From positions 5,768,001-5,832,000 of the forward strand of contig JAJFZO010000609.1 in the NCBI GenBank assembly GCA_021397835.1: a stretch of DNA of 64,000 nt. Reading direction: 5' to 3'. Origin of the DNA: Moringa oleifera. Its lineage: Eukaryota; Streptophyta; Magnoliopsida; Brassicales; Moringaceae. Position numbers and translations under genes: made by a program. A model generated the notes under the pieces. That model worked only from the letters and a program-made list of their open reading frames with translations, searched no databases and was not told the origin of the DNA. Positions 35,801 to 48,354 of the stretch are shown here, one piece after another; the first letter of the stretch is position 1; each line of letters begins with the position of its first letter.

Positions 35801-38800
35801 TACATATTATTTTTCAGGTTCTGTGGTTGACATTTTTGTTGCCTCAGTTGTACGTGTTACTCATATTTCTGTGGGATGCGTGCACAATTTAGAAACAAAC
35901 ATCTGTGATTCTTAGAAAATGTTAAGAGATAACCATAGAACAATGTTTGGTGTCCACTATACTAATTTAGTTATGGTAGGTGTAGTAAATACTTGAAAAT
36001 TACAACTAAAACTAATGAAATTAAGAAATACAGTCAAATTATTTCAATTTTTCAGAAACTAACTTTCTGTTTGATTTGGATAACTGGAATGTCATAGGAA
36101 TTCTTGTCAACAAATTCTCATACTTTAAAACTGTCTTACTGTGGTCTTATATTTTGATTTCGAATCTTCCACTTGTGGGACACTTTAATTCTTTCTTATT
36201 TTTATTCTATATTTTGGTCAAAGGAAGATAACAGGGAAAACCAATGGTATTAGCATTTCTTTTAAGGACTTCTCTTGCAAAAAAGGAATGCATACAGGAG
36301 GATTAATAGTTGTTATGTGTTGAAGTTATAGCTTTATTATGCTTGTAAAAAGGAAGCTTTGAAGAAGTGGAAAAGTATATAGGATGGAGATGCATTGGAC
36401 CATGTGAAACTGGAAACATGTGGAGACTCAAGAAAGTCATGAGATGATAGCTTTGTCTTTGTATCATGTAGAGACTTGAGGATCCCACTCTTGTTTTACG
36501 TGTTCTTCACATTCTAGGTTTAAAGAAGCTTGATAACATGACATGACTTGTACTAAAACTTATACTCTTGATAAGATAAAGTTGATTTGCTTAAAAATCT
36601 TAAGTCCTTAACTTTTTTTTTTTTTTAATCAGACTTAAGCCCTTAACTATAAGGCTACCATGGAAATTGTAAATTGATGCTGATGTTGTAGCTAGTCAGG
36701 ACACTTACTGACCTTGCATGTAGATAGGAAATAAAAAGGCGAAATACCTTATCTGTTTAAATCTAGTTATTTGTCAAAGTTGGCTTCAGTTATGTTTTCT
36801 GTGAACTCTGATATGTTACCTGGTTTATCAAATCTAATTACTTTTAATTGTTTTGACAGGCTCTATTGCATGCTTCTGTTGCTTGCCGTCGGAAGCTTAT
36901 TGTAGAGTGGGTTGCAGCAGGTGATCTCGAACATGTTACTGCAAAAGAGGTGAGTTTTTATTGTAAAATTTCCATACTTGAAGGAAAAGAAAAATGAACT
37001 TGTATAGTTTTTCATTTACTATGAATTTACAGATTGGCTATCATTTACTCCTTGCAGGAGCCGGGTGTTCATAAAGCTGCATGGGATCTTTTGAAGGTGA
37101 TAGTAATCCAAAGATTCTTTGTATTGAATTAATTTTTCTGTCAATATTTTGCTGGTTTTATTTTCACATAATATGTCTGATATTTGTCATCAGTTGTCTG
37201 AACAATCTCCCAATGTAGGGTGCTGATGGCATTTTAGTGCCAGGAGGATTTGGTGATAGAGGAGTGCAAGGGAAAATTCTGGCAACAAAGTATGCCCGCG
37301 AGAATAAAATTCCGTTTCTGGGGATTTGCCTGGGGATGCAAATTGCAGTTATAGAGTTTGCTCGATCTGTTCTTGGTTTGAGTGATGCAAATAGCACAGA
37401 GTTTGACACAGAAACTTCAAATCCATGTGTCATATTTATGCCCGAGGTATGCAATCCTGCATGAATCTTGCCATATTGAACCTTATCTTTTTTATTTTTA
37501 GTTGCTTTATTTGTTGAATCTTTTTTCCCCTACTTTTAAGGGTTCAAAAACTCACATGGGAGGAACCATGCGTCTGGGTTCAAGGAGGACGTACTTCAAG
37601 GTTACTGACTGCAAATCTGCAAAGTTGTAAGACATAAGTTCCTTAAGCTTTTTAACTTCTTAATTGTTGTATTCGCGTGACCACAATATTTCATTTGTGT
37701 CCATACACTATATGCTTTGTTCTTGATGATCATCCCTTTTTCAGTTATGAATTTATGCATATCCCTTTGAAAAGAAATAGTTGAGTCATTGCATCATCCC
37801 CTCAAGTCTTTAAGTCTGTTTAACCTCTCTGCATGATTCATAACCATGTTTAGGTATTGGTAATGCAAGCTTTGTTGATGAGCGGCATCGGCATAGATAC
37901 GAGGTAATTTTCTTTCCGTAGTCAACTTCTGAATGGAAAGGTATATAGCCCATAGAAGAAAAGTAATGGGAAAATTCAATTTACTCTCTTTTGTTTGATG
38001 TTTATTAAGAAAGAATTAATATTGTGCAGGTCAACCCTGATATGATATCAAAATTCGAAAGTGCTGGTTTATCTTTTGTTGGCAGAGATGAAACTGGTTG
38101 GCGCATGGAGGTAGGTATTTGTCAAGACAGAGCAGGTCATAGGATTGAAAATTTGCAAGAATCTCCAGTTTCATATCATGTTTATTATCTGGTGGTTATG
38201 AACATTTTACTGGTTCATTGACTGCAGATTGTTGAGCTGCCTAGTCATCCTTACTTTGTTGGTGCTCAATTCCATCCTGAATTCAAATCCAGGCCAGGGA
38301 AACCTTCTGCACTTTTCTTAGGTATTTTTTATTCCCCCAGATTTCCAAAGACCCTTGTTGCTGTAATCATGAATATCATTTTCATTGCTGAATTACTTGT
38401 TATTGCTTGATCTCCTGTTGGTCTAGACTTAGGTTTGTTCATTGTTGGTATCAGGCCTTTTATTATCATCTCTAATCACGTTTCTCATTTTGCTTTCTCC
38501 CTTGTTTTGCTTCTTATGTTGCTTTGTACCCTTGTTTAAACCCTCTCTCACTGTAGTGCCATCTGCTAACCAAACTAGCCATGAGCATCATTTCATTTTC
38601 GTTTCTTTGAAATTACCCTGGAGCTTTCTGTTCTGATTAACCTCACAAGCTGATATCTTTTGTGTTCTGGCACATATTGCAATATAACCATAAAAACAGA
38701 TTCGTTTAAGTGAAATTTCAGGTTTCGATTATGCTTGTGGTAATAGATAGTTCTGAAATTCTTAGATTTCATTAAAATTGAAATATTTAACAGATATGAC

Positions 38801-39568
38801 TTTAGAATGTGTGTTTTAACAGTGTTAGAAAACTATGAAACCTCTTGGATTAGTAACTTCCTTATGTAACCTGTTTAGTAGAAGCCAGCTTTATTAACTT
38901 TAAATTTCAACCACCTGAGCTTGGCAGTATGATATATATGTATGCATGTGTGGCTGTATGCCTCTCTAAACAAGTCTGTCATTTGAATCTGTAAATTGGG
39001 TTGAAGTCGGATGCATACTATTATGTTCTTCTACTATGAATATAGATTGAGCTTGTGGAGGGTCATTATCTGGCATTCAGTTTATTATTTCTTTTTCCTT
39101 CCGCTGTTTTCCTTTTTTTCTTAATGGGACGGGGACCTGCCAGGGGAAGCTATAAGTGTCTAGTGACTTGATAGTAACAGAGATTGAAAGGAGTTGTTTG
39201 TCTTTTGAAGCAGCTATTTAAGCTAGTGTAAAAGATTATGCTTGTCGGAAAGGCAAAGAGAGACGATTGAATTATCATAGCTGCAATTTCTGTTTGCTTT
39301 CAAATGGATTTGTGTCATATAGATTGGTAATTGAAGTGGAAATGGTAATCTAATTTTACTGGCACATGTGACAGGACTTATAGCAGCAGCATCTGGGCAA
39401 TTGGATGCTGTACTGCAGAGGGGTGGACATGCAGGCAAGTTATTGCCAAATGGGATAAGCAATGGCAAAGCAATGGTGAAAGCCTATCAGAATGGAAACA
39501 TGGCCATCAGGTCTTCTAACGGGTCATTGAATGGCGTGCATTGCAATGGCAATGGCATACACCACTGA
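32899..39568 (+). CDS. CTPS: CTP synthase, about 600 aa, 21 exons
   Basis: Converts UTP, ATP and glutamine to CTP in the cytosol. Exons: 32899-33016, 33592-33671, 33786-33872, 33976-34026, 34115-34232, 34318-34374, 34477-34541, 34690-34773, 34862-34912, 35025-35087, 35194-35240, 35408-35477, 35566-35628, 36860-36949, 37058-37096, 37219-37446, 37541-37626, 37870-37903 (or from 37854), 38030-38110, 38228-38321, 39375-39568. The synthetase domain starts [17 protein letters not shown] (P-loop). The glutaminase domain has GICLGMQ (Cys398) and FHPEF (His520 and Glu522 in the spliced version given). The tail is Asn/Gly-rich, as in plant enzymes. Exon 18 is the problem: the expected acceptor (TTTAG|G at 37853) leads to an early stop through one extra T. 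The AG at 37868-37869 restores frame but removes five residues. ATG 32899 matches the family start; an in-frame ATG at 32869 is less likely. Confidence 0.95.
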
Positions 39569-40840
39569 TGATTTTGGTGGGTTTATGGAGGTAGATTTCC
39601 ATGGGTTTTGGGTCGTCCCTAGGTTCTGTTTGTACAGCGGAGAACGGGTTAGATGGTTTAGCTTGCAAAGGATTTACTTTCTGGATTTCGGGATTTTAGT
39701 GTTTGAGATACAGCTTCTATATCCTGAGTGGTAAGAGAAATACTTGTTGGGTATACAAGTGATCCTGTTGGGTGAGGATTTTGGCTCGTTGGTCTGATGA
39801 GTACACATCATGTTTGCAGTAGAATACTGCAACATGGTTCCCACTGCAGCTAGAGACAATGGAACTTTTGAATTCTAACATTAGTGTGATCCTTCTGAAA
39901 AGCCAGTGATCTGTAAACTGAATGATGTTTTGAGATTGATGTTTTGTCAAACAGGTTTTGTCTGATCCTGTTTTATCTATCTGGTGTGTTGAGTGATGCT
40001 TGTAATGTTGTCTGATTTTACAATATGCTGATAAATGATTGACCATTACATTAAGGTTTGTCTCCCAAACAGTTTCATGAAATGCCCTTTGGCAATTGAA
40101 AGAGGCCAAATCGAGCTGCTGCTTTCTAATGTAATACAGAAATGTCAAATGGAACATATTCGATTTGTCTTTCGGGACGGCAGGGATGGATCAGTGCTTA
40201 TCTTTGCCTGATATTCTAGTTAGAGTGGATCAAAAATCATTTAAAATGAAATCAAATCAGGGGCAGGAACATAAATTCACATGGAATGTCACTTTCCAAG
40301 GAATGAGTGCATGTCATAAATGTATCAATTTTTATTTGCTAACTGGTCCTTGCAACTTAGTCCCTTAGGCATATTTTTAATTTCTTTAATATCCATTTGT
40401 TTGGGGTATTTACACTCTGCTTTATCTTTGCAAATCTAGCCATATTTATACCCCAAAGGAATTCATTAGAGAAACAGGATTTGATATCATTACCAAGCAA
40501 CCAGTGATAAACATTGAAAACCAAAGGATGTTTTCTTTTTCCTTTTTGAAAATTATTGATTAAGATGATATGTAAGAACATATGATGTTGAAGCAGAGAA
40601 GCTATAACTAAAATGATGAAGCTTGCTAAACTCTTTGAAGCAATGCTGTTCTTGATAGCTTCAACATATAAGTATATACATTTTTCATAGTGGAAAGCAA
40701 GCTCAGGAAATAGTTTTTAAGGATAAGATCACAGAATTCTCCGCAGACTAACAATGTAAAGTGCGACTCCTACCATGAGCAAAAAATTGTCTGCCCCACT
40801 TCTTAATTAGGATCATAAAATGCCCACCAACTATGATGAT
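39569..40840. other. Intergenic region between convergent CTPS and NAC genes
   Basis: Holds the two 3' untranslated regions and nothing else recognisable. The minus-strand open frame at 39,717-40,157 has no family features. Confidence 0.6.
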
Positions 40841-42278
40841 CTACTTTGGAAACTTGAACATATCTGCTTGATTGCCAAGGTAATGAACTGGGAATTTCGA
40901 AGTGGAAGTCCCCAGATCAATAACTTGGGATCCTTGGTTGCATTTGCTTTGATCCAGCGGCTGGTGATGAGATGCTAGAAGCTTGTCCAGAAAAGACCAG
41001 TCACCGCTGAACCTCTCCTGTTGCACCGGCATCAGGCCGCAACCGTTTGATGTTAGCCTCAGCAAGTTCTGTGAGCACTCGATGTCCATGGTGTTTAGAG
41101 AGATGGGTGATACGAAGGATGGGGCTACTGCAGATTCTGGACTGAACAGCTGCGGAAGATGCATGGACCCATCGAAGCTGTAGTCGTATAGGGCTTGCAG
41201 ATGACCTTGTCTCGGCTGATCAAGGGTAGCAGAAGAAGCACCATGCTTCATCTGAGACGTCATGTGCTCCTCTTCATGAGCCGCGTCTGGCTGAAAACCC
41301 CTGCTATGATTCTTCTTCTTGAACACCCTGCACACCACCCATCCATCTTCCTGCTAAACCAGACACAATATATATGTTACTGATATGTCCTTAATTAATT
41401 ACCATATTTGAATCGTCTACTATGTGATCATTAGATGAGGCATTTTAATGTTGAACCTGAACGTCAGAGTTGTCATCGTCCAAGCGATACTCGTGCATGA
41501 TCCAATCAGTCTTCTGACCATGAGGTGCACGGCCTGTGTAGAAGACGAGGGTCTTCCTCATGCCAATCCTCTTAGAATTGGTGAGATGGATGGGCTTGTC
41601 CCTCCCAGTTGCTTTCCAGAAACCAGCTGTTGTTGCACGATTTGTTCGTGTTCCTGTTGGATATTTCTTGTCCTTGTGGCTGAAGAAGTACCACTCGTTC
41701 TGAGGACCCGTTCCGATTCTGCATTTATCTGCACATCAGACGTATAATTAGCCAGAAATCTTTAATTTAGACGTGCAGCTGGACAAATCATGGCATTCAA
41801 ATAAGAGTAACTGTGGGATGGATTTGTTTGCTTCTCGGTAGTTTATGCATGTGGGGCACAGCAATGGGCTGCAACTTTCTTTCATCAAATGGAAACTTAC
41901 ATGCATGCTTTTGTCAACTTGCACGTAAAACCCTAGATAGCATCAACTCACCCAGAACATATGCTCCGTTTCACTCTGATAATGTTTTAGGTACGACTTG
42001 CAGACTCTGGTCATTAATCTTTTATAGATATGGATATCTTAACTCTTGATATTCTAATGGTAACTTAAAAGAGAAGAAGAAGAAGGAAATGGAATTGTTT
42101 AATTACCTTTGAGGTCCCAAGGCTCGAGCTTGTTGAGATCGACCTCTCTGATAACATCAAGGTCAATGGCTTCATAGGAGACCTTCTTCCTCAGGTAGTA
42201 GTACAGAAGCTCCTCATCGGTAGGATGGAATCGGAAACCTGGAGGGACTGACAGTTGACCATTTCCTGGCATATTCAT
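40841..42278 (-). CDS. SMB: NAC transcription factor, SOMBRERO-like, 317 aa
   Basis: Exons on the minus strand: 42107-42278, 41457-41728, 40841-41350. All are in phase (954 nt), with the usual three-exon NAC structure. The NAC domain is complete, subdomains A-E at residues about 11-165: [113 protein letters not shown]. The N-terminus ([11 protein letters not shown]) and the [16 protein letters not shown] stretch resemble the SMB/BRN group, which controls root-cap maturation and cell-wall change. The C-terminal 150 residues are low in similarity, as expected for the activation region. A second ATG two codons in (42272) is a possible start. Ortholog identity is from memory of the family and less certain than the family itself. 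Confidence 0.9.
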
Positions 42279-43460
42279 CTTCCTCGATCTACTCTCTTGC
42301 TGCCCTGATCAAGATCAAACAAAAGCTAGCACCATGTAAATAATGATCTCAAACAAGTTGCAGACTCGGTACCCTCATGATCCATGTGGTTTAACCGAAG
42401 AACCACCAAACTTATCAGAGAGGATCTGACATGACAAGACCCTCGTACATACGTCCAACATATGTGATGAAAAAGATCTCTGATGCAAGAAAATTAGCCA
42501 TTGCTGGCTTCCTCTAATTGGGTTTTAGTTTCCAGGCATGCATGTTGTCTCTCTTGAAGCATATGTGTGGACCGAAAATAACGAAGGAAAAAGGAAAAGA
42601 AAATATATAAGCGTAGAAGATTAAAGAGGGGAGAATAGAAGGAAGCTTTACAGGGATGAGGGTTTTTCTTGAGGGCTTAAAAACTGCTTCCATGGACAAA
42701 GATGCATGGAAATTCATAGTTCATTATCGACTGTTAACGTCAGCCTCCAGGTCTTTGGGATCTTTTCTTTGTTTCTTTTTCTTTTTGCTAATTCAGGTTG
42801 ATCTTGGAGACAGAAGACAGAAGCCAACAAGCTCTTCTGATACGAACGAAAATGAAAAGGTAAATCCTTAGATGGAACTTTTTGCTGCAAACCTAGAGGA
42901 TAATATGAATATTCAACCCTTCATACTCGATGGATCCACAAACCCACAGAGCATTCATCACTGTCACACGTACAAATTAACCTCTGTAAAGACTCTAAAA
43001 TCAAGCATTCCCACAGAATTCCCAGTAACAATCACATTCTACAAGAAGTAAGAGGAAAAGAGGATACGTGACGTTGGATTCTAAAGTGTGTATAAGACGT
43101 AGTCGGAATAAAACAAGATAAAAGAAAAAAAAGGAATTCATATAGTCCTGACAGTGATGAGAAGCGTCTAAAGTTAGAAAGAGGTAGAAAATAAAAGCAA
43201 AAAGGGAAACCAACAAGATCAAAAAAGGAACAAAAAAACAAACAAAAAGGTAGAGATGAAAAGCAAGGAAGCAGACCTTTGTTGCGGTTGGAGATGTTTC
43301 TTCTCTGAGACAAAAGAAAGAAGACAACCCACACACGAAAAGCAGGGAACGAGCTGTCCAATTTCTTAGCTTCAAGGGCACGATGTTTAGGGTTTTATTT
43401 CTTCTTGGACGGAGAAGAGAAGAGAAGAGAGAGGGAGAGAGAGACAGTTATGTGGATCAG
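42279..43460. other. 5' region of the NAC gene
   Basis: Promoter and leader of the NAC gene. It contains a GA-rich stretch at about 43,408-43,446, a common feature of plant promoters and leaders. The minus-strand frames at 43,001-43,381 are Phe/Leu-rich shadows of a purine-rich region. Confidence 0.45.
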
Positions 43461-46400
43461 TGCCGAGGACTGACAACCAGGCATAAAATAATCATAAAAA
43501 AGAAGGAAAACAACGTTAGAAGACGAAAGGATGAATGAATAACAGAAGAAATATACATATGTGTGAGGCTACATGCTGAATATTGTCAAGCATGAGGATT
43601 GACATGATGAATAGGCTTTGGTAAATGTCCGTTGAATGGGAGACCTTAGTCCTGAAAATCGCCTCATTAGAGTGAAGAAAATCTGCATAACTATCAATTA
43701 CTATTTGTGTCATTATTTCTTGTTCTTATTATTAAAACATATTAGAATTTGTCTTCTTTTGTTTATCTGTCTACCATTATAGTCACATGGTCAGAGTCAG
43801 CTGAGAATGAAAGAATTCCCCTCTTGTTTCTTTATTCCACACCGTCCCCTTTGTATTTTATCTGCTCTTATATTATCATATCTCTCTTTTTTTTTTTTTT
43901 TCTTATTGCGTTAATCAAATGGTGAAACTCATTCTGCCACCCTGGTAATTCATACCACATTTGTCAAATAATCCAGATTAAATTTTCAAAATTTTCGCCG
44001 CAAGTTTTACTTTTTCTCAGTGGGCTTGCTGATTCTATAATCTTTTTGTTTCTTTTCTACGCAAATAGATGGCATAGGGCATTTGAGCCTAATGACACAG
44101 AAAGATGGGAGAAATTAAGAGATGAAGGTTGAGAATAAAATAGTTAAGAAATGGGTGAATATGGGTTGATGATATATACATGTACATATATATATATATA
44201 TGTATATGATGGAAAGGTGCAGTCAAATGGATAATCCGGGTGGGGAGGGTTGAATGAAGTTCATCAAATTCAGTGCAATTATTGGAATTATATAATGAGG
44301 GTGTTCTTGTTCAACTTTGTTGGGTGCTGAAACCTCAAATTGGTATCCCATTGAACGCTGCACGATGCCGGATCCTAGCACCAACCTACCTCCCCCCTCC
44401 ACCCCTCTCATCATATTCTCCAAAAGAAAGACAAGTCTCAAAATTATTTTGATTCATCCAAGAATTACTGTCTCATTATTTCAAAAATCTAATGTGGACA
44501 CATAAATTTAGATGAATTTTAGCAACCGGGTTGGCTTGAAATAAATAGATAAAATTGTTTTCTTTCACGAGCATGAATCAGATGGGTAGATGGCTGATTA
44601 TGAATCTATCTTATTTCATGCAATTAAAGTTATGGGTTTGTATGTACAATTGGAGGTAGAGATATGTGATTAGTGAACGTAATGAGAAAATGTAATAATA
44701 TTTAATAGAGAAAGTGGCACGTGAGGAGGAAAAACAAAGAAGCAAAACCCTGAAAGTCCGTGGGAAATACACGTGGTGAAGCAAAATCCAAGGTCTCGTT
44801 TGACTTAATCTAATAGTAACAGCAGGCTATGGGGATCTGGATTAATTTCACATACACAAAGGGATTCCTACGCAACCTCTTCGTCTCCCTCTGCCTCTCT
44901 TCTGTAATACAATATATTGCAGAGATATAATGGTGATAGCTGGTCAAACACGCTGATGATCAATGCATCTCTCTCCACCTTATCATTTTTGTTATTACAA
45001 AATCTTTATACAAAATAAGCAGTGGTGTGCCGTTGCCTTCACGAACACTCACTAACCTATTAATGTCCCTGTTTAATGATCACATGAATCCTATGGCTTA
45101 ATTTCCCTTCTGATCATGACAGCCATATCATTGGGTTTCCATGTGATACTCACAAAATGGTCTCATTCTCCAAATTTACATATTTGAGTTCAGAATTGCA
45201 AGGTTCATCATCAGCATGCCTTGAGTATTAACTTCACACGCTAAGTGAAGCCAATTGGAGAGAATCAGTCAGATCAATTTCCCTTGATATTGCCTCGAAA
45301 AAACCCTAATTATAAACATAAGCTCATCATGAATTAATACTTTGAAAGTACAAAACCCATCTATTAGTGAATGGATTTTACCTAGCATGCATGGCATAAG
45401 GGAATTAATTAATTAGATGATATATATGTAGCTGTTAGAAGATGCACATGCCTTCTGTGTAGTTTCTTCAATATGAATCATGTACAGCTCAATTACTTGT
45501 TTTCTCAGTTTCACAGATGCTGCTAGCAGCTGGCTATCTACACCGCCTGCTTAAACCATCATCTCTCCTATGTGTTCCAATGCATCTCTACCTTTAAACC
45601 ATCTTATTCTTTCTTCTTCATGATCATGTTAAATTTCTGAAAGAAATATGCTACTAATTAGGGCTTTTCACACACAATATAACCATTGAGTTAGAATGGG
45701 ATTTTTTTGGTTTGTTTGTGCTTTCCTTTTTTAATCATTTCACTTATATTATTGAATAATTCAAAATTTGATTATCAAATGTATATATACATATGTATAT
45801 ATCTGTATATATACACATATGCATATGTGTATATAGAAAAAACTTTTTCGATTTTTAAAACTTCAATATTGATAACATACTATTTAAAAAATAATATCAT
45901 TTTTATATAATTTTTAAAATTTTTAAAAATAATAAGTTTAATCTAAAAGAATAAATTTCTATTTTTCACAAAGAATTCAATTTTACCGATCAACTTAACC
46001 TTAAACATATTGATGAGTTCCAAATTGATACAAACTTATTCAATTTTTGAAGTTTTATGTGATTATAAAATTTTCAAATTATATGAATATTAACATAATC
46101 TTGAGTTACAATATGCATTTCTATATGAAATTAATCTTTTCAGAATATTTTAAGGTCCAATTAAAAAGTACATATTTCAAATGTTAATAGGTTATAAATT
46201 CTATTTTTTATCATTAAATTAAAACAAAAATTAAAAGTAAAAAAGAAATGAATATAAGTATGTATAATATACTATTACTTTTTTATTTTTTACATTTTTT
46301 AAGTAAATGGTCACTTGAAAATAGATTCTTTTCCTTTTTTTTTTTTTGTAATTTCTATTTAGCCATAAGTAGTATAATTTAAAGCTTAATAAACTACTTT

Positions 46401-48354
46401 TATTGAAATTACTTTAAGAAAATTAAAGAATTTTTATATAGCATTTTTTGAATATAAGTATGATTTTTCCTTTAATTTTTTTTTGTCTAAAAGCCTTTGT
46501 AATAATAAAGCTTTTTTTTTTTTTTTTGGGCCAGTATCTCTTGCTTTTCATTTTAGAATAAATTATGTAATAAACTAATTATAGTGAATTCTTGATATAA
46601 TGGGTCATGCAAAATTGATTTTGCAGGATGATATCTTATACATGCTCAAGCCTGCACATGTCTTAATGTAGCATTTTTCTGTTTTAAAGGAGTGCTTGAT
46701 AGATATTCAACCCGTGGTGTATTTATATAACTATCTTTAAGGAAGTTTGATAAAACAATAATATTTATTTTATGTTACTAATTAAGTTTTTATATATATT
46801 TGAAAATTAAAAATTGAATTTTAATTTATTAATTTATACTAAATTAAATTTTATCAAAAAGTTAAAAATTAAAAATATTTAAATTGAATATTTTTTATAA
46901 TAAATTTTGACTTTTTATTTTTTATAAATATGAAGAAAAAATTCAAGCTACCAATTCAAAATATTTTTAGAATTTTTTGAATAGTGAAAATATATTTTTC
47001 TAAATTTGTATTGTTAATATTTTAAAAACTTCATAAAAAGTAAATTTTGTATTAAAAATTGTTCAAATTTGAGTAATAGATCCAAAATGAAATTTAATTA
47101 TTTATTTATTTACATAAAAAAATATTCTTAAATTTTTATAATTATGAGTTCAATTTAAATTAAATAAATAAATCAAAGTTTGATTTGTTATTTTTAAATA
47201 TAAAATAAATATTAAAATTTTGTATAACAAGAAGCTATATGCTAATATAACAATCAACCAATATTTTAGATATAATTGAATTTTGTGATACCGATTTGCA
47301 GTTTTATGTAATGGTATTATGCAATATGATTGCAAAATTTTATCTCAAACCTTATAGTTCTATACTAAAGTCACCGAAGACACTTCGTGATAATTCTATT
47401 GTTCTAAGTCACCGAAGACATTTCGTGATAATTTTGCATGTTAACAGATCTACCAAGTAAAAACTTTTTTTTTTTTTTTGGGTGTTATTTGAAGAGCATA
47501 TACTCCACATGGAATCCATAGTGTGATGATTTTATTGCTATTTTCATATACAATGAACATGTTATGATAACGACGGCCTATAGTTTTATGCGACACAAAC
47601 ATTGTTTTTTAATACATGTGTTTTATCATGAAATATAATCTTTTTTATGTTTCATGAATCATTCTTACCTACTTACATGTTTTGTATTTTATCAATAAAT
47701 TAATATGTATGATTAATTTGATCATATGGTTGGAAAGATTTTTATTGTTTGATGAACAATGGTCGAATATTTATTCTATAATAATACAATTCAAGTGCAT
47801 TTTGGGTGTTGTATAATATATTTGACCATTTTGGGTGCCAACAAAAATTGGGAGAAAAGTTGAAAAGCCAACATAGTTCATTACCCTTTAATAACTCTGT
47901 CATAAATTTTTGCAGCTTGAAGAGCATTACGATGAATATAGATCATCAATTTCAGTCAACAGATAAATCTACTTATGCTACAAATTAAAATTGTTATTTT
48001 TGTTGGGAACATATATATAGTTTTTGTTCTTCCATAAAATTACTACTACAAAAGAACACATTACGGTATTTTATCCAATTAGGAAATGATTTGGTAATAT
48101 AATTTTAAAATGTATAAATAATAATAATAATAAAGAAGATAGAGGGATAAAGATCTAAATGAGAGAATTTAAGGCATGGAGAGGGGAAGCACCAGTGGCT
48201 ATGGCCATATAGGATGTGTGGAGAAAATTTTATCACCATTTGCAATCCTGAATAAGGTCTAACCCTTTGCAATTAATGTTTGAATGCCATATTGTCTCTC
48301 ATGGAGCTCCAGATGAGAGAATAAAGAATGAAGGATGACCTCTGAAGCAAAGAC
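43461..48354. other. AT-rich intergenic DNA
   Basis: No gene or recognisable transposon protein. Contents: TATATA/CATA microsatellites at about 44,172-44,210 and 45,778-45,835, poly-T runs near 43,890, 46,330, 46,510 and 47,466, and a duplicated small hairpin at 47,371-47,428. 45,880-47,330 is extremely AT-rich. Confidence 0.55.
47371..47428. repeat. Tandem pair of short imperfect hairpins
   Basis: TCACCGAAGACACTTCGTGA at 47371-47390 and TCACCGAAGACATTTCGTGA at 47409-47428, 38 bp apart. Each folds on itself (GAAG/CTTC and TCAC/GTGA arms around ACA). Function unknown. Confidence 0.6.

Noticed and set aside
39717..40157. 146-codon minus-strand frame after CTP synthase
   Set aside because: Antisense to the CTP synthase 3' untranslated region, with no recognisable domain.
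43001..43381. 126- and 109-codon hydrophobic minus-strand frames upstream of the NAC gene
   Set aside because: Composition artefact of a purine-rich strand (Phe, Leu, Ser, Tyr); two frames are open at once.
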